Shown: positions 49,901-62,854 of the stretch, piece after piece
How positions within the stretch are numbered: position 1 is the first letter of the stretch
Layout: every line of letters begins with the position of its first letter
DNA from: Crossaster papposus
Taxonomy: Eukaryota > Echinodermata > Asteroidea > Velatida > Solasteridae
Assembly: GCA_037893245.1 (NCBI GenBank)
Contig: JBAIAA010001607.1
Location: 62,001 to 126,000 of the forward strand
DNA: 64,000 nt
Reading direction: 5' to 3'
The notes under the pieces: generated by a model
Told to the model about the DNA's origin: nothing
The model's database searches: none
Seen by the model: only the letters and a program-made list of their open reading frames with translations
Position numbers and translations under genes: made by a program

Positions 49901-52247
49901 GCATAAGAAATATGTAAAGGGAAAGAAGTGTGCATAAGAAATATGTAAAGGGAAAGAAGTGTGCATAAGAAATATGTAAAGGGAAAGAAGTGTGCATAAG
50001 AAATATGTAAAGGGAAAGAAGTGTGCATAAGAAATATGTAAAGGGAAAGAAGTGTGCATAAGAAATATGTAAAGGGAAAGAAGTGTGCATAAGAAATATG
50101 TAAAGGGAAAGAAGTGTGCATAAGAAATATGTAAAGGGAAAGAAGTGTGCATAAGAAATATGTAAAGGGAAAGAAGTGTGCATAAGAAATATGTAAAGGG
50201 AAAGAAGTGTGCATAAGAAATATTTAAAGGGAAAGAAGTGTGCATAAGAAATATGTAAAGGGAAAGAAGTGTGCATAAGAAATATGTAAAGGAAAAGAAG
50301 TGTGCATAAGAAATATGTAAAGGGAAAGAAGTGTGCATAAGAAATATGTAAAGGGAAAGAAGTGTGCGTAAGAAATATGTAAAGGGAAAGAAGTGTGCAT
50401 AAGAAATATGTAAAGGGAAAGAAGTGTGCATAAGAAATATGTAAAGGGAAAGAAGTGTGCATAAGAAATATGTAAAGGGAAAGAAGTGTGCATAAGAAAT
50501 ATGTAAAGGGAAAGAAGTGTGCATAAGAAATATGTAAAGGGAAAGAAGTGTGCATAAGAAATATGTAAAGGGAAAGAAGTGTGCATAAGAAATAAACACA
50601 TGATGTCGGGACAAGCCCTCGAGTTAAATATGTAAAGGGAAAGAAGTGTGCATAAGAAATATGTAAAGGGAAAGAAGTGTGCGTAAGAAATATGTAAAGA
50701 GAAAGAAGTGTGCATAAGAAATATGTAAAGGGAAAGAAGTGTGCATAAGAAATATGTAAAGGGAAAGAAGTGTGCATAAGAAATATGTAAAGGGAAAGAA
50801 GTGTGCATAAGAAATATGTAAAGGGAAAGAAGTGTGCATAAGAAATATGTAAAGGGAAAGAAGTGTGCATAAGAAATATGTAAAGGGAAAGAAGTGTGCA
50901 TAAGAAATATGTAAAGGGAAAGAAGTGTGCATAAGAAATATGTAAAGGGAAAGAAGTGTGCATAAGAAATATGTAAAGGGAAAGAAGTGTGCATAAGAAA
51001 TATGTAAAGGGAAAGAAGTGTGCATAAGAAATATTTAAAGGGAAAGAAGTGTGCATAAGAAATATGTAAAGGGAAAGAAGTGTGCATAAGAAATATGTAA
51101 AGGAAAAGAAGTGTGCATAAGAAATATGTAAAGGGAAAGAAGTGTGCATAAGAAATATGTAAAGGGAAAGAAGTGTGCGTAAGAAATATGTAAAGGGAAA
51201 GAAGTGTGCATAAGAAATATGTAAAGGGAAAGAAGTGTGCATAAGAAATATGTAAAGGGAAAGAAGTGTGCATAAGAAATATGTAAAGGGAAAGAAGTGT
51301 GCATAAGAAATATGTAAAGGGAAAGAAGTGTGCATAAGAAATATGTAAAGGGAAAGAAGTGTGCATAAGAAATATGTAAAGGGAAAGAAGTGTGCATAAG
51401 AAATAAACACATGATGTCGGACAAGCCCTCGAGTTAAATATGTAAAGGGAAAGAAGTGTGCATAAGAAATAAAAAAGGGAAAGAAGTGTGCATAAGAAAT
51501 ATGTAAAGGGAAAGAAGTGTGCATAAGAAATATGTAAAGGGAAAGAAGTGTGCATAAGAAATATGTAAAGGGAAAGAAGTGTGCATAAGAAATAAACACA
51601 TGATGTCGGGACAAGCCTCGAGTTAAATATGTAAAGGGAAAGAAGTGTGCATAAGACATATGTAAAGGAAAGAAGTGTGCATAAGAAATATGTAAAGGGA
51701 AAGAAGTGTGCATAAGAAATATGTAAAGGGAAAGAAGTGTGCATAAGAAATATGTAAAGGGAAAAAAGTGTGCATAAGAAATATGTAAAGGGAAAGAAGT
51801 GTGCATAAGAAATATGTAAAGGGAAAGAAGTGTGCATAAGAAATATGTAAAGGGAAAGAAGTGTGCATAAGACATATGTAAAGGGAAAGAAGTGTGCATA
51901 AGAAATATGTAAAGGGAAAGAAGTGTGCATAAGAAATATGTAAAGGGAAAGAAGTGTGCATAAGAAATATGTAAAGGGAAAGAAGTGTGCATAAGAAATA
52001 TGTAAAGGGAAAGAAGTGTGCATAAGAAATATGTAAAGGGAAAGAAGTGTGCATAAGAAATATGTAAAGGGAAAGAAGTGTGCATAAGAAATATGTAAAG
52101 GGAAAGAAGTGTGCATAAGAAATATGTAAAGGGAAAGAAGTGTGCATAAGAAATATGTAAAGGGAAAGAAGTGTGCATAAGAAATATGTAAAGGGAAAGA
52201 AGTGTGCATAAGAAATATGTAAAGGGAAAGAAGTGTGCATAAGACAT
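46931..52247. repeat. 5.3-kb duplicated block, copy B
   Basis: Counterpart of copy A. It has a G-type pair (48508, 48575) and C-type modules at 50594, 51405 and 51594, plus the same marker variants (GTAG 46971, AAGCGAAAG 47645, AAAGGGGAAG 47861, GAAAAATTTAAAG near 48637, AAGAAGTTGC 48715, GACAT at 51655, 51871 and 52243). Two modules each lost one base since duplication: 51405-51439 (GTCGGACAAG) and 51594-51628 (AAGCCTCGAG). Similarity to copy A ends where homogeneous core 2 begins. Confidence 0.92.
48508..48610. repeat. Tandem pair of G-type 67-mers (copy B)
   Basis: Modules at 48508-48543 and 48575-48610, exactly 8,484 bp after the pair at 40,024. Confidence 0.95.
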
Positions 52248-55200
52248 ATGTAAAGGGAAAGAAGTGTGCATAAGAAATATGTAAAGGGAAAGAAGTGTGC
52301 ATAAGAAATATGTAAAGGGAAAGAAGTGTGCATAAGAAATATGTAAAGGGAAAGAAGTGTGCATAAGAAATATGTAAAGGGAAAGAAGTGTGCATAAGAA
52401 ATATGTAAAGGGAAAGAAGTGTGCATAAGAAATATGTAAAGGGAAAGAAGTGTGCATAAGAAATATGTAAAGGGAAAGAAGTGTGCATAAGAAATATGTA
52501 AAGGGAAAGAAGTGTGCATAAGAAATATGTAAAGGGAAAGAAGTGTGCATAAGAAATATGTAAAGGGAAAGAAGTGTGCATAAGAAATATGTAAAGGGAA
52601 AGAAGTGTGCATAAGAAATATGTAAAGGGAAAGAAGTGTGCATAAGAAATATGTAAAGGGAAAGAAGTGTGCATAAGAAATATGTAAAGGGAAAGAAGTG
52701 TGCATAAGAAATATGTAAAGGGAAAGAAGTGTGCATAAGAAATATGTAAAGGGAAAGAAGTGTGCATAAGAAATATGTAAAGGGAAAGAAGTGTGCATAA
52801 GAAATATGTAAAGGGAAAGAAGTGTGCATAAGAAATATGTAAAGGGAAAGAAGTGTGCATAAGAAATATGTAAAGGGAAAGAAGTGTGCATAAGAAATAT
52901 GTAAAGGGAAAGAAGTGTGCATAAGAAATATGTAAAGGGAAAGAAGTGTGCATAAGAAATATGTAAAGGGAAAGAAGTGTGCATAAGAAATATGTAAAGG
53001 GAAAGAAGTGTGCATAAGAAATATGTAAAGGGAAAGAAGTGTGCATAAGAAATATGTAAAGGGAAAGAAGTGTGCATAAGAAATATGTAAAGGGAAAGAA
53101 GTGTGCATAAGAAATATGTAAAGGGAAAGAAGTGTGCATAAGAAATATGTAAAGGGAAAGAAGTGTGCATAAGAAATATGTAAAGGGAAAGAAGTGTGCT
53201 ATAAGAAATATGTAAAGGGAAAGAAGTGTGCATAAGAAATATGTAAAGGGAAAGAAGTGTGCATAAGAAATATGTAAAGGGAAAGAAGTGTGCATAAGAA
53301 ATATGTAAAGGGAAAGAAGTGTGCATAAGAAATATGTAAAGGGAAAGAAGTGTGCATAAGAAATATGTAAAGGGAAAGAAGTGTGCATAAGAAATATGTA
53401 AAGGGAAAGAAGTGTGCATAAGAAATATGTAAAGGGAAAGAAGTGTGCATAAGAAATATGTAAAGGGAAAGAAGTGTGCATAAGAAATATGTAAAGGGAA
53501 AGAAGTGTGCATAAGAAATATGTAAAGGGAAAGAAGTGTGCATAAGAAATATGTAAAGGGAAAGAAGTGTGCATAAGAAATATGTAAAGGGAAAGAAGTG
53601 TGCATAAGAAATATGTAAAGGGAAAGAAGTGTGCATAAGAAATATGTAAAGGGAAAGAAGTGTGCATAAGAAATATGTAAAGGGAAAGAAGTGTGCATAA
53701 GAAATATGTAAAGGGAAAGAAGTGTGCATAAGAAATATGTAAAGGGAAAGAAGTGTGCATAAGAAATATGTAAAGGGAAAGAAGTGTGCATAAGAAATAT
53801 GTAAAGGGAAAGAAGTGTGCATAAGAAATATGTAAAGGGAAAGAAGTGTGCATAAGAAATATGTAAAGGGAAAGAAGTGTGCATAAGAAATATGTAAAGG
53901 GAAAGAAGTGTGCATAAGAAATATGTAAAGGGAAAGAAGTGTGCATAAGAAATATGTAAAGGGAAAGAAGTGTGCATAAGAAATATGTAAAGGGAAAGAA
54001 GTGTGCATAAGAAATATGTAAAGGGAAAGAAGTGTGCATAAGAAATATGTAAAGGGAAAGAAGTGTGCATAAGAAATATGTAAAGGGAAAGAAGTGTGCA
54101 TAAGAAATATGTAAAGGGAAAGAAGTGTGCATAAGAAATATGTAAAGGGAAAGAAGTGTGCATAAGAAATATGTAAAGGGAAAGAAGTGTGCATAAGAAA
54201 TATGTAAAGGGAAAGAAGTGTGCATAAGAAATATGTAAAGGGAAAGAAGTGTGCATAAGAAATATGTAAAGGGAAAGAAGTGTGCATAAGAAATATGTAA
54301 AGGGAAAGAAGTGTGCATAAGAAATATGTAAAGGGAAAGAAGTGTGCATAAGAAATATGTAAAGGGAAAGAAGTGTGCATAAGAAATATGTAAAGGGAAA
54401 GAAGTGTGCATAAGAAATATGTAAAGGGAAAGAAGTGTGCATAAGAAATATGTAAAGGGAAAGAAGTGTGCATAAGAAATATGTAAAGGGAAAGAAGTGT
54501 GCATAAGAAATATGTAAAGGGAAAGAAGTGTGCATAAGAAATATGTAAAGGGAAAGAAGTGTGCATAAGAAATATGTAAAGGGAAAGAAGTGTGCATAAG
54601 AAATATGTAAAGGGAAAGAAGTGTGCATAAGAAATATGTAAAGGGAAAGAAGTGTGCATAAGAAATATGTAAAGGGAAAGAAGTGTGCATAAGAAATATG
54701 TAAAGGGAAAGAAGTGTGCATAAGAAATATGTAAAGGGAAAGAAGTGTGCATAAGAAATATGTAAAGGGAAAGAAGTGTGCATAAGAAATATGTAAAGGG
54801 AAAGAAGTGTGCATAAGAAATATGTAAAGGGAAAGAAGTGTGCATAAGAAATATGTAAAGGGAAAGAAGTGTGCATAAGAAATATGTAAAGGGAAAGAAG
54901 TGTGCATAAGAAATATGTAAAGGGAAAGAAGTGTGCATAAGAAATATGTAAAGGGAAAGAAGTGTGCATAAGAAATATGTAAAGGGAAAGAAGTGTGCAT
55001 AAGAAATATGTAAAGGGAAAGAAGTGTGCATAAGAAATATGTAAAGGGAAAGAAGTGTGCATAAGAAATATGTAAAGGGAAAGAAGTGTGCATAAGAAAT
55101 ATGTAAAGGGAAAGAAGTGTGCATAAGAAATATGTAAAGGGAAAGAAGTGTGCATAAGAAATATGTAAAGGGAAAGAAGTGTGCATAAGAAATATGTAAA

Positions 55201-58200
55201 GGGAAAGAAGTGTGCATAAGAAATATGTAAAGGGAAAGAAGTGTGCATAAGAAATATGTAAAGGGAAAGAAGTGTGCATAAGAAATATGTAAAGGGAAAG
55301 AAGTGTGCATAAGAAATATGTAAAGGGAAAGAAGTGTGCATAAGAAATATGTAAAGGGAAAGAAGTGTGCATAAGAAATATGTAAAGGGAAAGAAGTGTG
55401 CATAAGAAATATGTAAAGGGAAAGAAGTGTGCATAAGAAATATGTAAAGGGAAAGAAGTGTGCATAAGAAATATGTAAAGGGAAAGAAGTGTGCATAAGA
55501 AATATGTAAAGGGAAAGAAGTGTGCATAAGAAATATGTAAAGGGAAAGAAGTGTGCATAAGAAATATGTAAAGGGAAAGAAGTGTGCATAAGAAATATGT
55601 AAAGGGAAAGAAGTGTGCATAAGAAATATGTAAAGGGAAAGAAGTGTGCATAAGAAATATGTAAAGGGAAAGAAGTGTGCATAAGAAATATGTAAAGGGA
55701 AAGAAGTGTGCATAAGAAATATGTAAAGGGAAAGAAGTGTGCATAAGAAATATGTAAAGGGAAAGAAGTGTGCATAAGAAATATGTAAAGGGAAAGAAGT
55801 GTGCATAAGAAATATGTAAAGGGAAAGAAGTGTGCATAAGAAATATGTAAAGGGAAAGAAGTGTGCATAAGAAATATGTAAAGGGAAAGAAGTGTGCATA
55901 AGAAATATGTAAAGGGAAAGAAGTGTGCATAAGAAATATGTAAAGGGAAAGAAGTGTGCATAAGAAATATGTAAAGGGAAAGAAGTGTGCATAAGAAATA
56001 TGTAAAGGGAAAGAAGTGTGCATAAGAAATATGTAAAGGGAAAGAAGTGTGCATAAGAAATATGTAAAGGGAAAGAAGTGTGCATAAGAAATATGTAAAG
56101 GGAAAGAAGTGTGCATAAGAAATATGTAAAGGGAAAGAAGTGTGCATAAGAAATATGTAAAGGGAAAGAAGTGTGCATAAGAAATATGTAAAGGGAAAGA
56201 AGTGTGCATAAGAAATATGTAAAGGGAAAGAAGTGTGCATAAGAAATATGTAAAGGGAAAGAAGTGTGCATAAGAAATATGTAAAGGGAAAGAAGTGTGC
56301 ATAAGAAATATGTAAAGGGAAAGAAGTGTGCATAAGAAATATGTAAAGGGAAAGAAGTGTGCATAAGAAATATGTAAAGGGAAAGAAGTGTGCATAAGAA
56401 ATATGTAAAGGGAAAGAAGTGTGCATAAGAAATATGTAAAGGGAAAGAAGTGTGCATAAGAAATATGTAAAGGGAAAGAAGTGTGCATAAGAAATATGTA
56501 AAGGGAAAGAAGTGTGCATAAGAAATATGTAAAGGGAAAGAAGTGTGCATAAGAAATATGTAAAGGGAAAGAAGTGTGCATAAGAAATATGTAAAGGGAA
56601 AGAAGTGTGCATAAGAAATATGTAAAGGGAAAGAAGTGTGCATAAGAAATATGTAAAGGGAAAGAAGTGTGCATAAGAAATATGTAAAGGGAAAGAAGTG
56701 TGCATAAGAAATATGTAAAGGGAAAGAAGTGTGCATAAGAAATATGTAAAGGGAAAGAAGTGTGCATAAGAAATATGTAAAGGGAAAGAAGTGTGCATAA
56801 GAAATATGTAAAGGGAAAGAAGTGTGCATAAGAAATATGTAAAGGGAAAGAAGTGTGCATAAGAAATATGTAAAGGGAAAGAAGTGTGCATAAGAAATAT
56901 GTAAAGGGAAAGAAGTGTGCATAAGAAATATGTAAAGGGAAAGAAGTGTGCATAAGAAATATGTAAAGGGAAAGAAGTGTGCATAAGAAATATGTAAAGG
57001 GAAAGAAGTGTGCATAAGAAATATGTAAAGGGAAAGAAGTGTGCATAAGAAATATGTAAAGGGAAAGAAGTGTGCATAAGAAATATGTAAAGGGAAAGAA
57101 GTGTGCATAAGAAATATGTAAAGGGAAAGAAGTGTGCATAAGAAATATGTAAAGGGAAAGAAGTGTGCATAAGAAATATGTAAAGGGAAAGAAGTGTGCA
57201 TAAGAAATATGTAAAGGGAAAGAAGTGTGCATAAGAAATATGTAAAGGGAAAGAAGTGTGCATAAGAAATATGTAAAGGGAAAGAAGTGTGCATAAGAAA
57301 TATGTAAAGGGAAAGAAGTGTGCATAAGAAATATGTAAAGGGAAAGAAGTGTGCATAAGAAATATGTAAAGGGAAAGAAGTGTGCATAAGAAATATGTAA
57401 AGGGAAAGAAGTGTGCATAAGAAATATGTAAAGGGAAAGAAGTGTGCATAAGAAATATGTAAAGGGAAAGAAGTGTGCATAAGAAATATGTAAAGGGAAA
57501 GAAGTGTGCATAAGAAATATGTAAAGGGAAAGAAGTGTGCATAAGAAATATGTAAAGGGAAAGAAGTGTGCATAAGAAATATGTAAAGGGAAAGAAGTGT
57601 GCATAAGAAATATGTAAAGGGAAAGAAGTGTGCATAAGAAATATGTAAAGGGAAAGAAGTGTGCATAAGAAATATGTAAAGGGAAAGAAGTGTGCATAAG
57701 AAATATGTAAAGGGAAAGAAGTGTGCATAAGAAATATGTAAAGGGAAAGAAGTGTGCATAAGAAATATGTAAAGGGAAAGAAGTGTGCATAAGAAATATG
57801 TAAAGGGAAAGAAGTGTGCATAAGAAATATGTAAAGGGAAAGAAGTGTGCATAAGAAATATGTAAAGGGAAAGAAGTGTGCATAAGAAATATGTAAAGGG
57901 AAAGAAGTGTGCATAAGAAATATGTAAAGGGAAAGAAGTGTGCATAAGAAATATGTAAAGGGAAAGAAGTGTGCATAAGAAATATGTAAAGGGAAAGAAG
58001 TGTGCATAAGAAATATGTAAAGGGAAAGAAGTGTGCATAAGAAATATGTAAAGGGAAAGAAGTGTGCATAAGAAATATGTAAAGGGAAAGAAGTGTGCAT
58101 AAGAAATATGTAAAGGGAAAGAAGTGTGCATAAGAAATATGTAAAGGGAAAGAAGTGTGCATAAGAAATATGTAAAGGGAAAGAAGTGTGCATAAGAAAT

Positions 58201-58905
58201 ATGTAAAGGGAAAGAAGTGTGCATAAGAAATATGTAAAGGGAAAGAAGTGTGCATAAGAAATATGTAAAGGGAAAGAAGTGTGCATAAGAAATATGTAAA
58301 GGGAAAGAAGTGTGCATAAGAAATATGTAAAGGGAAAGAAGTGTGCATAAGAAATATGTAAAGGGAAAGAAGTGTGCATAAGAAATATGTAAAGGGAAAG
58401 AAGTGTGCATAAGAAATATGTAAAGGGAAAGAAGTGTGCATAAGAAATATGTAAAGGGAAAGAAGTGTGCATAAGAAATATGTAAAGGGAAAGAAGTGTG
58501 CATAAGAAATATGTAAAGGGAAAGAAGTGTGCATAAGAAATATGTAAAGGGAAAGAAGTGTGCATAAGAAATATGTAAAGGGAAAGAAGTGTGCATAAGA
58601 AATATGTAAAGGGAAAGAAGTGTGCATAAGAAATATGTAAAGGGAAAGAAGTGTGCATAAGAAATATGTAAAGGGAAAGAAGTGTGCATAAGAAATATGT
58701 AAAGGGAAAGAAGTGTGCATAAGAAATATGTAAAGGGAAAGAAGTGTGCATAAGAAATATGTAAAGGGAAAGAAGTGTGCATAAGAAATATGTAAAGGGA
58801 AAGAAGTGTGCATAAGAAATATGTAAAGGGAAAGAAGTGTGCATAAGAAATATGTAAAGGGAAAGAAGTGTGCATAAGAAATATGTAAAGGGAAAGAAGT
58901 GTGCA
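52248..58905. repeat. Homogeneous 31-mer core 2
   Basis: About 215 monomers with no module and only one deviation that I see: an inserted T at 53200 (GTGCTATAAG). The left border coincides with the end of the 5.3-kb duplicated block. The right border is the first CATACGAAAT at about 58904, after which variants are frequent. Confidence 0.9.
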
Positions 58906-61114
58906 TACGAAATATGTAAAGGGAAAGAAGTGTCCATAAGAAATATGTAAAGGGAAAGAAGTGTCCATAAGAAATATGTAAAGGGAAAGAAGTGTGCATA
59001 AGAAATATGTAAAGGGAAAGAAGTGTGCATAAGAAATATGTAAAGGGAAAGAAGTGTGCATAAGAAATATGTAAAGGGAAAGAAGTGTGCATAAGAAATA
59101 TGTAAAGGGAAAGAAGTGTGCATACGAAATATGTAAAGGGAAAGAAGTGTGCGTAAGAAATATGTAAAGGGAAAGAAGTGTGCGTAAGAAATATGTAAAG
59201 GGAAAGAAGTGTGCATAAGAAATATGTAAAGGGAAAGAAGTGTGCATAAGAAATATGTAAAGGGAAAGAAGTGTGCATAAGAAATATGTAAAGGGAAAGA
59301 AGTGTGCATAAGAAATATGTAAAGGGAAAGAAGTGTGCATAAGAAATATGTAAAGGGAAAGAAGTGTGCATAAGAAATATGTAAAGGGAAAGAAGTGTGC
59401 ATAAGAAATATGTAAAGGGAAAGAAGTGTGCGTAAGAAATATGTAAAGGGAAAGAAGTGTGCATAAGAAATATGTAAAGGGAAAGAAGTGTGCGTAAGAA
59501 ATGTGTAAAGGGAAAGAAGTGTGCATAAGAAATATGTAAAGGGAAAGAAGTGTGCATAAGAAATATGTAAATGGAAAGAAGTGTGCATAAGAAATATGTA
59601 AAGGGAAAGAAGTGTGCATAAGAAATATGTAAAGGGAAAGAAGTGTGCATAAGAAATATGTAAAGGGAAAGAAGTGTGCATAAGAAATATGTAAAGGGAA
59701 AGAAGTGTGCATAAGAAATATGTAAAGGGAAAGAAGTGTGCATAAGAAATATGTAAAGAGAAAGAAGTGTGCATAAGAAATATGTAAAGGGAAAGAAGTG
59801 TGCATAAGAAATATGTAAAGGGAAAGAAGTGTGCATAAGAAATATGTAAAGGGAAAGAAGTGTGCATAAGAAATATGTAAAGGGAAAGAAGTGTGCATAA
59901 GAAATATGTAAAGGGAAAGAAGTGTGCATAAGAAATAAGTAAAGGGAAAGAAGTGTGCATAAGAAATATGTAAAGGGAAAGAAGTGTGCATAAGAAATAT
60001 GTAAAGAGAAAGAAGTGTGCATAAGAAATATGTAAAGGGAAAGAAGTGTGCATAAGAAATATGTAAAGGGAAAGAAGTGTGCATAAGAAATATGTAAAGG
60101 GAAAGAAGTGTGCATAAGAAATATGTAAAGGGAAAGAAGTGTGCATAAGAAATATGTAAAGGGAAAGAAGTGTGCATAAGAAATAAGTAAAGGGAAAGAA
60201 GTGTGCATAAGAAATATGTAAAGGGAAAGAAGTGTGCATAAGAAATATGTAAAGAGAAAGAAGTGTGCATAAGAAATATGTAAAGGGAAAGAAGTGTGCA
60301 TAAGAAATATGTAAAGGGAAAGAAGTGTGCATAAGAAATATGTAAAGGGAAAGAAGTGTGCATAAGAAATATGTAAAGGGAAAGAAGTGTGCATAAGAAA
60401 TATGTAAAGGGAAAGAAGTGTGCATAAGAAATATGTAAAGGGAAAGAAGTGTGCATAAGAAATATGTAAAGGGAAAGAAGTGTGCATAAGAAATATGTAA
60501 AGGGAAAGAAGTGTGCATAAGAAATATGTAAAGGGAAAGAAGTGTGCATAAGAAATATGTAAAGGGAAAGAAGTGTGCATAAGAAATATGTAAAGGGAAA
60601 GAAGTGTGCATAAGAAATATGTAAAGGGAAAGAAGTGTGCATAAGAAATATGTAAAGGGAAAGAAGTGTGCATAAGAAATATGTAAAGGGAAAGAAGTGT
60701 GCATAAGAAATAAGTAAAGGGAAAGAAGTGTGCATAAGAAATATGTAAAGGGAAAGAAGTGTGCATAAGAAATATGTAAAGAGAAAGAAGTGTGCATAAG
60801 AAATATGTAAAGGGAAAGAAGTGTGCATAAGAAATATGTAAAGGGAAAGAAGTGTGCATAAGAAATATGTAAAGGGAAAGAAGTGTGCATAAGAAATATG
60901 TAAAGGGAAAGAAGTGTGCATAAGAAATATGTAAAGGGAAAGAAGTGTGCATAAGAAATATGTAAAGGGAAAGAAGTGTGCATAAGAAATATGTAAAGGG
61001 AAAGAAGTGTGCATAAGAAATATGTAAAGGGAAAGAAGTGTGCATAAGAAATATGTAAAGGGAAAGAAGTGTGCATAAGAAATATGTAAAGGGAAAGAAG
61101 TGTGCATAAGAAAT

Positions 61115-61149
61115 AAACACATGATGTGGGAACAACCCTCGAGTTAAAT
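61115..61149. repeat. G-type module with one base deleted
   Basis: A 35-base module reading GGAACAACCCTCGAG, lacking the G of AAGCCC. It is isolated from other modules. Confidence 0.9.
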
Positions 61150-62698
61150 ATGTAAAGGGAAAGAAGTGTGCATAAGAAATATGTAAAGGGAAAGAAGTGT
61201 GCATAAGAAATATGTAAAGGGAAAGAAGTGTGCATAATAAATATGTAAAGGGAAAGAAGTGTGCATAAGAAATATGTAAAGGGAAAGAAGTGTGCATAAG
61301 AAATATGTAAAGGGAAAGAAGTGTGCATAAGAAATATGTAAAGGGAAAGAAGTGTGCATAATAAATATGTAAAGGGAAAGAAGTGTGCATAAGAAATATG
61401 TAAAGGGAAAGAAGTGTGCATAAGAAATATGTAAAGGGAAAGAAGTGTGCATAAGAAATATGTAAAGGGAAAGAAGTGTGCATAAGAAATATGTAAAGGG
61501 AAAGAAGTGTGCATAAGAAATATGTAAAGGGAAAGAAGTGTGCATAAGAAATATGTAAAGGGAAAGAAGTGTGCATAAGAAATATGTAAAGGGAAAGAAG
61601 TGTGCATAAGAAATATGTAAAGGGAAAGAAGTGTGCATAAGAAATATGTAAAGGGAAAGAAGTGTGCATAAGAAATATGTAAAGGGAAAGAAGTGTGCAT
61701 AAGAAATATGTAAAGGGAAAGAAGTGTGCATAAGAAATATGTAAAGGGAAAGAAGTGTGCATAAGAAATATGTAAAGGGAAAGAAGTGTGCATAAGAAAT
61801 ATGTAAAGGGAAAGAAGTGTGCATAAGAAATATGTAAAGGGAAAGAAGTGTGCATAAGAAATATGTAAAGGGAAAGAAGTGTGCGTAAGAAATATGTAAA
61901 GGGAAAGAAGTGTGCGTAAGAAATATGTAAAGGGAAAGAAGTGTGCGTAAGAAATATGTAAAGGGGAAAAGGTGTGCATAAGAAATATGTAAAGGGAAAG
62001 AAGTGTGCATAAGAAATATGTAAAGGGAAAGAAGTGTGCATAAGAAATATGTAAAGGGAAAGAAGTGTGCATAAGAAATATGTAAAGGGAAAGAAGTGTG
62101 CATAAGAAATATGTAAAGGGAAAGAAGTGTGCATAAGAAATATGTAAAGGGAAAGAAGTGTGCATAAGAAATATGTAAAGGGAAAGAAGTGTGCATACGA
62201 AATATGTAAAGTGAAAGAAGTGTGCATAAGAAATATGTAAAGGGAAAGAAGTGTGCATAAGAAATATGTAAAGGGAAAGAAGTGTGCATAAGAAATATGT
62301 AAAGGGAAAGAAGTGTGCATAAGAAATATGTAAAGGGAAAGAAGTGTGCATAAGAAATATGTAAATGGAAAGAAGTGTGCATAAGAAATATGTAAAGGGA
62401 AAGAAGTGTGCATAAGAAATATGTAAAGGGAAAGAAGTGTGCATAAGAAATATGTAAAGGGAAAGAAGTGTGTATAAGAAATATGTAAAGGGAAAGAAGT
62501 GTGCATAAGAAATAATAAAGGGAAAGAAGTGTGCATAAGAAATATGTAAAGGGAAAGAAGTGTGCATAAGAAATATGTAAAGGGAAAGAAGTGTGCATAA
62601 GAAATATGTAAAGGGAAAGAAGTGTGCATAAGAAATATGTAAAGGGAAAGAAGTGTGCATAAGAAATATGTAAAGGGAAAGAAGTGTGCATAAGAAAT

Positions 62699-62801
62699 AA
62701 ACACATGATGTGGGAACAAGCCCTCGAGTTTAATATGTAAAGGGAAAGAAGTGTGCATAAGAAATAAACACATGATGTGGGAACAAGCCCTCGAGTTAAA
62801 T
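62699..62801. repeat. Terminal tandem pair of G-type 67-mers
   Basis: Modules at 62699-62734 (ending GAGTTTAAT instead of GAGTTAAAT) and 62766-62801. They are the last modules; fewer than two further monomers separate them from the LINE tail. Confidence 0.94.
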
Positions 62802-62854
62802 ATGTAAAGGGAAAGAAGTGTGCATAAGAAATATGTAAAGGGAAAGAAGTGTGC

